The notes: generated from the sequence alone by a model not told the origin. A stretch of 61,028 nt of DNA from Yoonia sp. (GCA_029250945.1 JAQXEG010000001.1:1-61028), one strand, 5' to 3'. Counted from the first letter of the stretch, positions 19,482 to 29,099 are shown. A program made the numbers and translations.

Positions 19482-20490
19482 TTGGTTATTTGGCCTATTT
19501 GGCAGACGCGCCCGCACAGAAGAGGGCGCGCACCGCAGGCGCGGCAAGGCGACACATGTCATCGTCATCCTTGATGGCACGATGTCGTCGCTGCGCTCTG
19601 GCCATGAGACGAACGCAGGGCTGGACTTCCGGCTTTTGCAGTCGGACGGTGCGCGGGCCAACATGGCCGTTTACTATGAGGCCGGTATCCAATGGTGCGA
19701 TTGGTCCGGTACATGGGGCGTGATGACGGACAAGGGAATCAATCGCCAGATCGAACGGGTCTACGGTGTGCTTGCCTCCCGTTACCGGCCAGGGGATGAG
19801 GTGATCCTGATCGGCTATTCGCGCGGTTCCTGTGCGGTGAGGTCGCTTGCCGGTGTTGTGGATTATGTCGGGTTGGTGCGTGCCGAACATGCCACCGTGC
19901 GCACAATCCGCGAAGCCTACCGGCACTATAAAACCGGTGCGCGCACCAAGGCTGCCATCGCCTTTCGCGATCGGTATTGCCACGCTGATACGACGATCGA
20001 GGCTGTTGCGGTGTGGGATACGGTCAAGGCGCTGGGCCTGCGGTTGCCAGTCATCTGGCGCTGTGCACAGGCGCAACATGCCTATCACAATCACCGGTTG
20101 GGGGCGCATGTGCGCAATGGTTTCCATGCCCTCGCCCTGCACGAAACACGCGACGCTTACGCGCCAGTGCTGTGGGATGCTCCGCCGGATTGACAAGGCC
20201 ACATCGAGCAGGTCTGGTTTCGCGGATCACATGCCAATGTGGGCGGGCAGGTCGCCGATATCAAGGCGGCGCGCCCGCTGGCGAACATCCCGCTGGTGTG
20301 GATGCTGACCAAGCTTGAGGCATGTGGCCTTGTGCTGCCGCCCGATTGGGAAACGCGGTTTCCGCAAGATGTCACCGCGCCGTCGGTCGGGACATGGCGC
20401 AAATGGGGCAAGGTGTTTTGGTCGCGGCGCCGCCGGATCGTGCTGGCCAACCCGTCCGAAACGATCCATCCGTCAGTGTCAGACGACTAG
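19462..20490 (+). pseudogene. DUF2235 alpha/beta-hydrolase, interrupted by an in-frame TGA
   Basis: The first 243 codons contain the DUF2235 core: HVIVILDGTMSS strand and Asp, the MTDKGINRQIERVYG segment and the nucleophile elbow GYSRGS (GxSxG). A TGA at 20191-20193 stops the frame, but the same frame continues at once with the conserved QVWFRGSHANVGG and runs to 20490. Homologues usually have Trp there, so TGG to TGA is the simplest cause. The family includes phospholipase-like enzymes (Tle1-type). The gene starts 20 bp inside the end of the molybdenum hydroxylase gene. The break may be real or a base-calling error. Confidence 0.85.
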
Positions 20491-20963
20491 CCCTTCATGA
20501 TCAGGCAGGTAGTTGAACCTGTGGCGTAGAGCTTACCATCATCCTTGCCGCGAATTTCGCCGTGGGCGACGGCGGTCGTCCGGCCCGCGTGGTCCACTGT
20601 TCCTGTGGCGACGATCGCTATGCCAAGCGGGATGCTGCGGGTCAAATTCACCTTATATTCCAATGTGGTATAGATTGATCCCTTGGGCACCATCGTCATA
20701 ACTGCGCAGGCCATGCAGCTATCAAGCAGCGTGCCATACCAGCCGCCATGCACGCCACCCATCGGATTGGTATGGGCGAATTCAGGGGCGCCGTGAAACG
20801 CAACCTGCCCGGCGAATACTTCGGCGATTTGATAGTTCAGTAGGCCGGAAATTGGCGGGCGGGCGATCTCACCGCGTAGCATGGCTTGCATGAACTCTAG
20901 ACCTGACAGGCCCAAAACAGTGTCAATGCTTGGCAGATCGGCGGGGGATTTTGCGGTAAACAT
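20487..20963 (-). CDS. PaaI-family hot-dog thioesterase
   Basis: This 158-residue single hot-dog-fold protein shows the PaaI-type core NPMGGVHGGWYGTLLDSCMA (about residues 66-85), including the HGG turn and catalytic Asp, and the strand YTTLEYKVNL. The family hydrolyses acyl- or aryl-CoA thioesters in the cytosol. It is monocistronic or follows metF loosely (18 bp), and overlaps the DUF2235 gene end by 4 bp. The substrate is unknown. Confidence 0.85.
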   Translation of the reverse strand: MFTAKSPADLPSIDTVLGLSGLEFMQAMLRGEIARPPISGLLNYQIAEVFAGQVAFHGAPEFAHTNPMGGVHGGWYGTLLDSCMACAVMTMVPKGSIYTTLEYKVNLTRSIPLGIAIVATGTVDHAGRTTAVAHGEIRGKDDGKLYATGSTTCLIMKG

Positions 20964-20981
20964 GCGCCCGAAATTGCGCCT

Positions 20982-21848
20982 CTATGCCACGTTTTGCAAG
21001 CGCCGTTTTCCGCCCAAGCCCAACGCGTGACAGACATCCCGTGTCAGCGCGGCACGGTTGAGCGTATAAAAATGCAGATGATCCACACCGCCACTGATCA
21101 GCTCATCGCATAGCTCTGTGGCGATGGCGGTCGCGAATAGGTCGGTCGTGCCGTCGCGCTGGGCATTCGTGAACCCGTCACGGATCACTTGGGGGATCGC
21201 CGTGCCGCATTTCGCGGCAAAGGATTGCACGCCAGTCCAGTTTTCCACTGGCAGGATGCCCGGAATGATCGGCGTGGTGATACCTGCATCGGCACAGGCA
21301 TCGCGGAACCGGAAAAACGTGTCAGCTTCAAAAAAGAATTGGGTGATCGCGCTATCCGCACCTGCATCGCACTTGCGTTTGAGATAGGCGATGTTGTCGG
21401 CCTGCGACGCGGCCTCTGGGTGGACCTCGGGGTAGGCGCCGACGTGAATGTTGAACTGGCCCGTGTCCTTGAGTGCGCCGATCAAATCGATTGACGACTG
21501 GAACCCTTGCGGATGGGCGGTGAACGCTGTGGCCCCTTGGGGTGCGTCTCCGCGCAAGGCCACAATATCGCGCAACCCGGCATCGGCATAATCGCGCGCG
21601 ATAGCCAGCGTTTCGGCTTTGGTCGCGTCAACGCACGTTAAATGCCCCGCCACATCCCATCCGGTCTGCCGGTGCAGCGTCTTGACCGCCTCTTGCGTCA
21701 AATTCCGCGTGGTCCCGCCTGCGCCATAGGTGACCGATGCAAACGTGGGGTCAAACGGCATCAGCGCATTCACCGCATCCCAAAGCCGGAAAGATCCGGA
21801 CAAATCTTGGGGCGGGAAGAATTCAAACGAAACGCGGGGCTGTGCCAT
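20982..21848 (-). CDS. metF: 5,10-Methylenetetrahydrofolate reductase
   Basis: This FAD enzyme makes 5-methyl-THF for methionine synthesis. The 288-residue TIM barrel begins with VSFEFFPPQ and has the folate/FAD segments FASVTYGAGG and DIVALRGDAP. The start at 21848 follows an AAGGA ribosome site; the 20 extra upstream residues of the longer frame are not family-like. It is divergent from a LysR regulator with a canonical MetR box between the two, which fits regulation by homocysteine. Confidence 0.96.
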   Translation of the reverse strand: MAQPRVSFEFFPPQDLSGSFRLWDAVNALMPFDPTFASVTYGAGGTTRNLTQEAVKTLHRQTGWDVAGHLTCVDATKAETLAIARDYADAGLRDIVALRGDAPQGATAFTAHPQGFQSSIDLIGALKDTGQFNIHVGAYPEVHPEAASQADNIAYLKRKCDAGADSAITQFFFEADTFFRFRDACADAGITTPIIPGILPVENWTGVQSFAAKCGTAIPQVIRDGFTNAQRDGTTDLFATAIATELCDELISGGVDHLHFYTLNRAALTRDVCHALGLGGKRRLQNVA

Positions 21849-21894
21849 GATCAGTGTCCTTATGGGTTTCGCCCTTGTCCCATGAACATGGATG

Positions 21895-21907
21895 TGAAAC
21901 AAATTCA
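21895..21907. promoter_or_regulatory. MetR box between metF and metR
   Basis: TGAAACAAATTCA matches the enterobacterial MetR consensus TGAANN(T/A)NNTTCA exactly. It lies 47 nt upstream of the metF start and 33 nt upstream of the LysR-type gene start, the usual layout for a divergently autoregulated LysR pair. Confidence 0.75.
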
Positions 21908-21939
21908 TATAATTCAGTTTTATTATGCGGACTATTCAT

Positions 21940-22845
21940 ATGCGGATCGAATTCCGGCACCTGCGCACGATCAAGGCGATCCATGACACTGGCGGCTTGG
22001 CCCGCGCCGCGGAGCAATTGAACATGACCCAATCGGCCCTGTCACATCAAATCAAAGGGATTGAGGATCAGGCTGGCGTGGCCCTGTTTGCACGGCGCAC
22101 GAAGCCCTTGCGCTTGTCTGCGGCCGGGGAACGTATGCTGGCCGCTGCGGAAAAAATCCTGCCTCAAGTTGTCGCGTTAGAGGCTGATTTTGCGGGGCTG
22201 GTCGCGGGTAAATCGGGACGGATGCATATCGCGATTGAATGTCACGCCTGTTTCGAATGGCTATTTCCCGTGCTTGAACAGTTCCGCAAGGCTTGGCCTG
22301 ATGTGGACGTCGACATCCGGCCCGGTCTGGCGTTTGACGCGCTGCCCGCCTTGCGGCGCGAGGATGTTGATCTGGTCATCTCTTCTGACCCCGAACAGGT
22401 CGACGGCACCGATTTCAGCCCACTTTTTGACTATGAACCGGTGTTTGTGGCAGCCGCCAATCATCCACTGGCAAGGCGCGATTTTATTGAGGCTGCGGAT
22501 TTTTGCGACCAGACACTGATCACCTATCCGGTCGATCGGGTGCGATTGGATGTGTTTTCTCAGCTTTTGATCCCCGTCAAGGTGGAACCCGCCGCCGTCA
22601 GACAGGTCGAGTTGACAGCTGTCATCTTGATGCTGGTCGCCTCCAATCGCGGGGTCGCGGTGCTGCCCGATTGGGTTGTGAACCAAATCAAATATAGTGC
22701 TGATTACGTCACCCGCCCATTGACCAAGGGTGGCATGACGCGCCGCTTGTTCGCCGCCACGCGCACCGAGGATACGGCCCAGCCGTTCGTCTCCCATCTG
22801 ATCCGGCTTGCGCGGCAAGAGGCGGTGCGCATGGGCCGCGCCTAA
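21940..22845 (+). CDS. metR: LysR-type regulator, probable MetR
   Basis: This 301-residue LysR-family activator has an N-terminal winged HTH (RHLRTIKAIHDTGGLARAAE then MTQSALSHQIKGIE, residues 5-39) and a two-lobed effector domain. Its position divergent from metF, with a perfect MetR box between them, argues for the methionine regulator, which uses homocysteine as co-inducer in enterobacteria. Start 21940 (MRIEFRHL) fits the family better than 21925. The MetR name rests on context as much as on sequence. Confidence 0.85.
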   Translation: MRIEFRHLRTIKAIHDTGGLARAAEQLNMTQSALSHQIKGIEDQAGVALFARRTKPLRLSAAGERMLAAAEKILPQVVALEADFAGLVAGKSGRMHIAIECHACFEWLFPVLEQFRKAWPDVDVDIRPGLAFDALPALRREDVDLVISSDPEQVDGTDFSPLFDYEPVFVAAANHPLARRDFIEAADFCDQTLITYPVDRVRLDVFSQLLIPVKVEPAAVRQVELTAVILMLVASNRGVAVLPDWVVNQIKYSADYVTRPLTKGGMTRRLFAATRTEDTAQPFVSHLIRLARQEAVRMGRA

Positions 22846-22915
22846 GCCCCCTTGTTTGCGGGTGCTGATCGGCCTATACGCCCGATCTAACCTTATTCCC
22901 TTCGGAGGCCCCGCA

Positions 22916-23716
22916 ATGGCTGGCAGCGCAAATCTTAACGTGATGATGAAAACCGCCCGCAAGGCAGGGCGCGCGTTGCTCAAGGATTTCACCGAAGTTG
23001 AACAGCTTCAGGTGTCGACCAAAGGGCCGGGCGATTTTGTCAGCCGCGCCGACAAACAGGCCGAGGAAACCATCCGAGAGGACTTGATGGCCGCACGCCC
23101 GTCCTATGGTTTTCTGGGCGAAGAAGGCAAAGAGATTGACGGCGAGGACCCGACGCGCCGCTGGATCGTTGATCCGCTTGACGGCTCAACGAATTTCCTG
23201 CACTGGCTGCCCCACTGGGCGGTATCCATCGCGTTGGAACACAAGGGCCAGATCGTTGCTGGTGTCATCTATGATCCGGTCAAGGACGAGATGTTCTGGG
23301 CCGAAAAAGGCGGCGGCGCTTGGCTCAACGAAAGCCGTATCCGCGCATCTGCGCGGCATCGTTTGATCGAAAGCATCTTTGCAACGGGCCTACCGTTTGC
23401 GGGCCGTGCTGATCTGCCGGAAACACTACAGGATCTGGCGCGTTTGTTGCCAGCGACCGCAGGTGTGCGCCGGTTCGGTGCCGCGTCGCTTGACCTCGCG
23501 TATGTGGCAGCTGGCCGTTACGAAGGGTTCTGGGAACGCAAATTGCACAGCTGGGATATGGCCGCTGGCCTTATTATCGCACGCGAAGCGGGCTGCATGG
23601 TTGAGCCGATCAACCCTGCGGGCAACATCCTTGAGGACGGCGAGGTAATCATCGCCAACGAGCCGATCTTTGAAACCTTTGCCAAGGTGATCCGCAAGGG
23701 CGCTAACGCCGCTTAA
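22916..23716 (+). CDS. suhB: Inositol monophosphatase family protein
   Basis: This Mg-dependent phosphatase has 266 residues. The metal-binding motifs are GEEG (about residue 66), DPLDGSTNF (about 85) and WDMAAGLIIAREAG (about 215). The family removes phosphate from myo-inositol-1-phosphate and related sugar or nucleotide phosphates; SuhB also acts in rRNA antitermination in E. coli. The start at 22916 is set by GGAGG 7 nt before it. It overlaps the convergent rhomboid gene by 14 bp. Confidence 0.9.
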   Translation: MAGSANLNVMMKTARKAGRALLKDFTEVEQLQVSTKGPGDFVSRADKQAEETIREDLMAARPSYGFLGEEGKEIDGEDPTRRWIVDPLDGSTNFLHWLPHWAVSIALEHKGQIVAGVIYDPVKDEMFWAEKGGGAWLNESRIRASARHRLIESIFATGLPFAGRADLPETLQDLARLLPATAGVRRFGAASLDLAYVAAGRYEGFWERKLHSWDMAAGLIIAREAGCMVEPINPAGNILEDGEVIIANEPIFETFAKVIRKGANAA

Positions 23717-24437
23717 CCACCGGAATACGGGACGGGTATGTCGCCTCTGGGTGGTCGGGATGGTAATCCGTTTTGATCCACCAGCCCGCCGCCCCAAGCC
23801 GCAGCCACAGCGGGACCGTGAGCACAAACCCCACGATGAACCCGCCCGCATGCGCCCAATAGGCGACCCCGCCCGCGGGGGCATCGGCTGCGATTCCATT
23901 GAACAGTTGCAGGCCAAACCACAGCCCCAGCATGATCCACGCAGGGATTGGCAGGATGCGGATAAAGATGATTAAGAAGATGAAGATATCGACCTTGGCC
24001 TTTGGAAACAGCAACAGATAGCCACCCATGACCCCCGCAATCGCGCCCGACGCGCCAACTACGGGAATGGGCGAATAGGGGTCAGCCGCAAACTGTGCAA
24101 TATCCGCGCCGATCCCGCTTACCAGATAGAAGATCAGGAACGGGATATGGCCCATCTTATCCTCTAGGTTGTCGCCAAATATCCACAAAAACAGCATGTT
24201 ACCCGCTAGATGCATCATACCTGCGTGCAGGAACATCGACGTGATCAGCGCGCCGTAGTTTTCCCCCGCCGAGAACCGCGCAGGGATCAACGCATAGTCA
24301 TAATAGAACTGGGAAATCGCCAGATCATTGGTCAATGTGGCAAGCCCGAACAGATAGACGGCAATATTGATCGCCATCAATGTGTAGGTCACATAAGGCA
24401 GGCGCTCGGACGGATTATGATCGCGAATAGGTAACAT
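23703..24437 (-). CDS. Rhomboid intramembrane serine protease
   Basis: This 244-residue polytopic membrane protein has the rhomboid catalytic pair: Ser130 in GASGAIAG and His196 in AHAGGF. It also has the HLAGNMLFLW oxyanion/loop segment (about residues 76-85). Six transmembrane helices are predicted by eye. Such proteases cleave membrane-anchored substrates; no substrate is suggested by the neighbours. Confidence 0.92.
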   Translation of the reverse strand: MLPIRDHNPSERLPYVTYTLMAINIAVYLFGLATLTNDLAISQFYYDYALIPARFSAGENYGALITSMFLHAGMMHLAGNMLFLWIFGDNLEDKMGHIPFLIFYLVSGIGADIAQFAADPYSPIPVVGASGAIAGVMGGYLLLFPKAKVDIFIFLIIFIRILPIPAWIMLGLWFGLQLFNGIAADAPAGGVAYWAHAGGFIVGFVLTVPLWLRLGAAGWWIKTDYHPDHPEATYPSRIPVVKRR

Positions 24438-24478
24438 AGGGGCGACGTTGTCCTGTCGCCGCCCCCAATGTCAACCGA

Positions 24479-27400
24479 TCAGATGTTGCCGACCTCGGCC
24501 AAGAGGGCCGCGTTTCCGCCTGCGGCTGTGGTGTCGATGCACACGTGACGTTCATGCAGCACGTGTGCGGCATCGGGATAGGTGGTGATCAACGCGGTAA
24601 TCGGCCCATCGCGTTTCGCGAGCGCCTGGTCATAGGACCGGCCCGTCTCAATATCCCCCCACCACATCACGCCGCCCAGATGGGGCAGGGTGACCAGCGC
24701 CTCGGGTGGCACGCTGCCGTGCGGGTTCACGGGCACACCGCCCAAGGATTTGACGGCGGCAATTTGGGCCAGCGTCGCGTCCTGACCGGGGCCAAGACAC
24801 AGGATCGGGCCGCGTGGTGCGGTGCTGTGCCTGTTGGATTCCCCTGTGGGGCCAGGCAGATCAGTGGGGGATGAACCTACGGGCATGTCCACCGCGAGCG
24901 CCTTATGCAGCCCGCGTGTGCTGGCAGATTTTGACCACTCCGTTACGGCGTCTGCGGCCATTGGCGCGGTGAAGCGGGGCAGATAATGCGGCCCGCCCGC
25001 CTTGGGCCCTGTGCCCGAAAGTCCTTCGCCACCAAAGGGTTGGCTGCCAACAACAGCGCCAATTTGGTCGCGGTTCACATAGATGTTGCCCGCGTCGATT
25101 TGCTCCACGATGTCCTGCACACGGTCATCAATCCGTGTGTGCAGCCCGAACGTTAGCCCGTAGCCCGTAGCGTTAATGTCCGCGATGACTTGGTCCAGTT
25201 CATGGGACCGGAACGTCGCAACGTGCAGCACGGGGCCGAAAATCTCTCGGGTCATGTCGGCGATGCCGCTGACTTTGATCACACTTGGCGCGATGAAGGT
25301 GCCATCGGTGGGCGCGGTGATTTCGAACAATAGCCGCCCGTCGCTTTTGGCCTCGGCGATGTGATCCGCGATTGTGTCGCGGGCGGCGGCGTCGATGACG
25401 GGGCCAAGATCGGTGGACAGATGCCACGGGTCGCCCACATGCAATTCCGACATCGCACCATACAGCATGTGCAGCAGTTTATCGGTGATATCTTCTTGCA
25501 CATACAGGCAACGCAGGGCCGAACACCGCTGTCCGGCAGAGCGGAACGCGCCGTTGACGATATCGCGCACGGCATGTTCGGGTAGGGCGGTGCTGTCGAC
25601 AATCATGGCGTTTAGCCCGCCCGTTTCCGCAATCAGCGGTGTGCCGGGCGCGCAGTGATCTGCCATGTTCGACTTGATCCGGAGCGCAGTGGTTGTGGAA
25701 CCGGTGAAAGCCACGCCGCAGATCCGCGCATCCCCCGTGAGGGCCGCCCCAACCGCGCCGTCACCGGGCAACAGTTGCAAGACATCACATGGGACGCCAG
25801 CCGCGTGCATCAGCATGACGGCGCGGGTTGCAATGATCGGGGTTTGCTCGGCTGGTTTGGCCAGCACAGCGTTGCCCGCAGCCAATGCCGCCGCGATCTG
25901 GCCTGAGAAGATCGCCAGTGGAAAGTTCCACGGGCTGATGCAGGTCCAGACGCCACGTGCCGTGGCCGCTTGGTCGATTTGTGCCGCGTAATAGCGCAGA
26001 AAATCCACCGCCTCGCGCAATTCGGCGACGGCGTCAGGCAGGCCTTTGCCTGCTTCGCGCGCGAGGATGGCGAACAGCTCTGGCGCGTTGGCTTCATAGG
26101 CGTTGGCGATGGCGTTCAGGATCATGGCGCGGTCGTGCGGGGCCGCGGACCACGGGGTCGCGTCCGCGATGGCCGCGGAGATGACGTCTGGCGTGGCCGG
26201 GACGACCTGCCCGACGGTATCATCGGGGTTGGCGGGGTTGATGATGGCATGGGCTGTGGCGTGAGCATATTTATGCTCTGAAGAAACCAAAGGGTGCGCG
26301 TCCCACCGGTGGTCGGCAAAGGGGGCGCGGCCTGTGTCGATGGTGTCCAAGGTCGGGGTATGTGTCAGATCCCAGCCTTTGGAATTCGGGCGCTCTGGCG
26401 CGAAAAGCGCGGAACCTTTGTGCAAGGTGATCGGGGACAGAGGCGCATCGAACGGATCGGCGGCGACGGTTTCGGGGCTGACGTCCTCATCCACGATTTG
26501 ATTGACGAAACTGGAATTCGCCCCGTTTTCCAATAGACGGCGGACAAGGTAGGCGAGCAAATCCTCATGCGCGCCCACGGGGGCATAGATGCGGCAACGG
26601 GTGCCTTCGCGGTCGAGGACGATTTTGTGCAACGCCTCGCCCATGCCGTGCAAGCGCTGGAACTCATAGGCATCGGCGCCGATATTATCGGTCTTTGCGA
26701 TGTCGAGGATCGCGGCCACAGTATGCGCATTATGCGTGGCAAACTGTGGATAGATGCGGTCTGTCAGGCCAAGCAATTTGCGGGCGTTGCTGATATAGCT
26801 TATGTCGGTATGGGTTTTTTGGGTGAAGACGGGAAAGCCGGCCATGCCTTCGACTTGGGCGCGCTTGATCTCGGCGTCCCAATAGGCGCCTTTGACGAGG
26901 CGGACCATGATTTTGCGATCAAGGCTGGTTGCGATGGCGTGCAGATGGTCGATAACCAGACCGGCACGTTGCCCGTAAGCCTGCACCACGACGCCAAAAC
27001 CGTCCCAACCGCTCAAGGCGGGTTCGGCCAAAACGGCCGCGATCACATCAAGCGACAGGGAGAGGCGGTCTGCCTCTTCCGCGTCGATATTGAACCCCAT
27101 ACCAGCGGATTTCGCGAGCATGGCAAGGGCGCGGACACGCGGCGCCAGCTCGGCCATGACGCGGTCCTTTTGCCCTTCTTCATAGCGGGCGTGCAGGGCG
27201 GATAGTTTGACCGAGATGCCGGGGTTTTCGGCAACGGACGCGTGGGTGCAATGCTGTGCAATCGTGGAAATCGCACGGCTGTAGGCCAGATGATAGGCGC
27301 GGGCGTCCGCATCGGTGCGCGCAGCCTCGCCCAGCATATCATAGGAATAGGTGAAGCCCTTGGCCTGCATTCCCTCGGCACGCTTCATCGCCTTGTGGAT

Positions 27401-27922
27401 ATCCTCGCCAAGCACGAATTGCCGCCCCATTTCGCGCATGGCACGGCCAACGGCGGTGCGGATCACAGGCTCACCCAGGCGTTTGATCGCCCCGCGCAAG
27501 GCGCCTGTTATGCCCGGCTTGTCGTCGTCTAGGACACGCCCCGTCAGCATCAGTGCCCATGTGGACGCGTTGACCAATGATGACGCCGAATGCCCAAGGT
27601 GCTTGCCCCAATCTGACGGCGCGATTTTATCATCGATCAGCGCGTCGATCGTGTCGGCATCCGGCACCCGCAAAAGCGCCTCGGCCAGACACATCAGTGC
27701 GATTCCTTCATCTGTGGACAGCCCGTATTCGGCCAAAAACACCTCCATCAGGCCCGGTTCGGCGCTATTGCGGATGTCGCGCACGAGGGTGGCACCTGCG
27801 GCGCAAATGCGCGCGCGGTCGTCAGGCGACAGGTTTGCTGCGGCCTTAAGGTCCGCAATTGCGGTTGCCTCATCCATGTAGATAGCAGCGTCGATTAGGG
27901 ACCGAAGGGGAGTCTGTGTCAT
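24479..27922 (-). CDS. putA: Bifunctional proline dehydrogenase / glutamate-semialdehyde dehydrogenase
   Basis: PutA oxidises proline to glutamate. The 1147-residue protein has an N-terminal helical domain, the FAD-dependent PRODH barrel (VRLVKGAYWDAEIKRAQ), a linker, and the NAD-dependent aldehyde dehydrogenase domain (SPWNFPLAIF, GSTTTALRIKSN, catalytic Cys in GQRCSALR). It lacks an N-terminal ribbon-helix-helix, so it is enzymatic only, consistent with separate control by the divergent Lrp-type gene. Start 27922 (MTQTPLRS) is preferred. The interdomain linker (SSEHKYAHA) is encoded by a stretch matching a dispersed repeat. Confidence 0.96.
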   Translation of the reverse strand: MTQTPLRSLIDAAIYMDEATAIADLKAAANLSPDDRARICAAGATLVRDIRNSAEPGLMEVFLAEYGLSTDEGIALMCLAEALLRVPDADTIDALIDDKIAPSDWGKHLGHSASSLVNASTWALMLTGRVLDDDKPGITGALRGAIKRLGEPVIRTAVGRAMREMGRQFVLGEDIHKAMKRAEGMQAKGFTYSYDMLGEAARTDADARAYHLAYSRAISTIAQHCTHASVAENPGISVKLSALHARYEEGQKDRVMAELAPRVRALAMLAKSAGMGFNIDAEEADRLSLSLDVIAAVLAEPALSGWDGFGVVVQAYGQRAGLVIDHLHAIATSLDRKIMVRLVKGAYWDAEIKRAQVEGMAGFPVFTQKTHTDISYISNARKLLGLTDRIYPQFATHNAHTVAAILDIAKTDNIGADAYEFQRLHGMGEALHKIVLDREGTRCRIYAPVGAHEDLLAYLVRRLLENGANSSFVNQIVDEDVSPETVAADPFDAPLSPITLHKGSALFAPERPNSKGWDLTHTPTLDTIDTGRAPFADHRWDAHPLVSSEHKYAHATAHAIINPANPDDTVGQVVPATPDVISAAIADATPWSAAPHDRAMILNAIANAYEANAPELFAILAREAGKGLPDAVAELREAVDFLRYYAAQIDQAATARGVWTCISPWNFPLAIFSGQIAAALAAGNAVLAKPAEQTPIIATRAVMLMHAAGVPCDVLQLLPGDGAVGAALTGDARICGVAFTGSTTTALRIKSNMADHCAPGTPLIAETGGLNAMIVDSTALPEHAVRDIVNGAFRSAGQRCSALRCLYVQEDITDKLLHMLYGAMSELHVGDPWHLSTDLGPVIDAAARDTIADHIAEAKSDGRLLFEITAPTDGTFIAPSVIKVSGIADMTREIFGPVLHVATFRSHELDQVIADINATGYGLTFGLHTRIDDRVQDIVEQIDAGNIYVNRDQIGAVVGSQPFGGEGLSGTGPKAGGPHYLPRFTAPMAADAVTEWSKSASTRGLHKALAVDMPVGSSPTDLPGPTGESNRHSTAPRGPILCLGPGQDATLAQIAAVKSLGGVPVNPHGSVPPEALVTLPHLGGVMWWGDIETGRSYDQALAKRDGPITALITTYPDAAHVLHERHVCIDTTAAGGNAALLAEVGNI
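26265..26292 (+). repeat. Dispersed short repeat, copy C, inside putA
   Basis: The plus strand reads GCATATTTATGCTCTGAAGA and continues AACCAAAG. It differs from the second half of copy A (6315-6342) at only 3 of 28 positions. It codes in reverse for the putA linker without breaking the frame. Confidence 0.5.
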
Positions 27923-28031
27923 GTCAGTGATCCAAGCAAGGTGTGATGGCCTATGATAACGATTGTCAGCAGGAAATTTGACCTCTATTATGGTCATCAG
28001 TAGTCATAACTGATCGAATTGGGCGCTAAAT

Positions 28032-28523
28032 ATGGATAATACGTCTGTTTCCATTGACGGGTTCGACCGCAAGATCCTTGAGGTGTTGGCGGTTGAGGGC
28101 AGAATCAGCGTAACGGCCTTGGCCGACCGGATCGGCCTGTCAAAGTCCCCGACCCAAGCCCGTTTGCGCCGTTTGGAAGAGCGCGGCGTGATCCGTGGTT
28201 ACCGCGCGCTCTATGATCCGATCCAGTTGGATCGCGACCATGTCGCCTTTGTCGAGGTCAAACTATCTGACACGCGAGAGGCCGCGCTGGCGGCATTCAA
28301 TGCCGCTGTGATGAAAATTTCCGAGATTGAACAATGCCATCTGATCGCGGGCGATTTCGACTATCTGTTGAAAGTGCGCACAGCGGGCATGACAGGTTAT
28401 CGCTCTGTTTTGGCAGAGAAAATATCGACGCTGCCGCATGTATCGCACACGTCAACCTATGTTGCGATGCAGGCCGTCAAAGAAGAGGGGCTATCGCCCA
28501 AGGCACCTGACACAGCCCTGTGA
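28032..28523 (+). CDS. putR: Lrp/AsnC-family regulator, probable PutR
   Basis: This 163-residue feast/famine regulator has an N-terminal HTH (DRKILEVLAVEGRISVTALA then LSKSPTQARLRRLEERGVI) and a C-terminal ligand-binding RAM domain (HLIAGDFDYLLKVRT). It is divergent from putA across 109 bp, as in other alphaproteobacteria where PutR activates putA with proline. The start at 28032 places the HTH normally. Confidence 0.9.
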   Translation: MDNTSVSIDGFDRKILEVLAVEGRISVTALADRIGLSKSPTQARLRRLEERGVIRGYRALYDPIQLDRDHVAFVEVKLSDTREAALAAFNAAVMKISEIEQCHLIAGDFDYLLKVRTAGMTGYRSVLAEKISTLPHVSHTSTYVAMQAVKEEGLSPKAPDTAL

Positions 28524-28559
28524 TTTGACGTCGCGGCAATTCGGGCCATCATCCTGATT

Positions 28560-29099
28560 ATGAAATGTATGATCCCTCTTGTTGTTATCGCAGCACCGCT
28601 GAGCGCCGTTGCCTGTCCTGCCGCCCCCGATCACACGGCGCGGTTGGCGCAAATCATTGATGATTTGGGGGCAAGCCGGACCCATCAAGCGTCCCGCCCT
28701 TTGACGCAAGAGCTGTGGGAACTGTGGTTGGACGCACCTGATCCAATTGCCCAAGAAATTCTGAATGAGGGGATGGCCAAGCGCGAGAGCTTTGACTTTT
28801 TGGGCGCACGCGACGCGCTTGATGCGTTGGTCGAATACTGCCCCCAGTATGCTGAAGGGTATAATCAAAGGGCCTTTGCCAGCTTTTTAAGCCGTGATTA
28901 TGCGGTGGCCTTGGCTGATTTGGACAAGACGTTAGAGATCATGCCAAACCATATCGCGGCGATGTCGGGTCGTGGGCTCACCCTACTTGGAATGGGCCGC
29001 ACGGAAGAGGGACAAGAGGCATTGCGCAACGCACTGCGACTGAACCCGTGGCTTGCAGAGCGGTCGTTGATCGACGATCCGATTGGCACGGACATCTAA
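28560..29099 (+). CDS. Exported tetratricopeptide-repeat protein
   Basis: This 179-residue protein has a signal peptide (hydrophobic MIPLVVIAAPLSAVACPAA). A Cys at residue 19 might make it a lipoprotein. Two to three TPR-like helical pairs follow: FLGARDALDALVEYCPQYAE, AFASFLSRDYAVALADLDKT and GRTEEGQEALRNALRLNPW. TPRs mediate protein contacts; the partner is unknown. It starts 36 nt after putR and ends 41 nt before tRNA-Leu. Confidence 0.75.
   Translation: MKCMIPLVVIAAPLSAVACPAAPDHTARLAQIIDDLGASRTHQASRPLTQELWELWLDAPDPIAQEILNEGMAKRESFDFLGARDALDALVEYCPQYAEGYNQRAFASFLSRDYAVALADLDKTLEIMPNHIAAMSGRGLTLLGMGRTEEGQEALRNALRLNPWLAERSLIDDPIGTDI

Noticed and set aside
20191..20193. Selenocysteine or general TGA recoding as explanation of in-frame stops
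   Set aside because: Other genes here end normally in TGA and use TGG for Trp; some disrupted genes carry TAG, and no selenocysteine-type hairpin was apparent after the TGA.
26567..27205. 212-residue plus-strand frame inside putA
   Set aside because: Antisense to the PRODH domain; no family features, and typical of high-GC opposite-strand frames.
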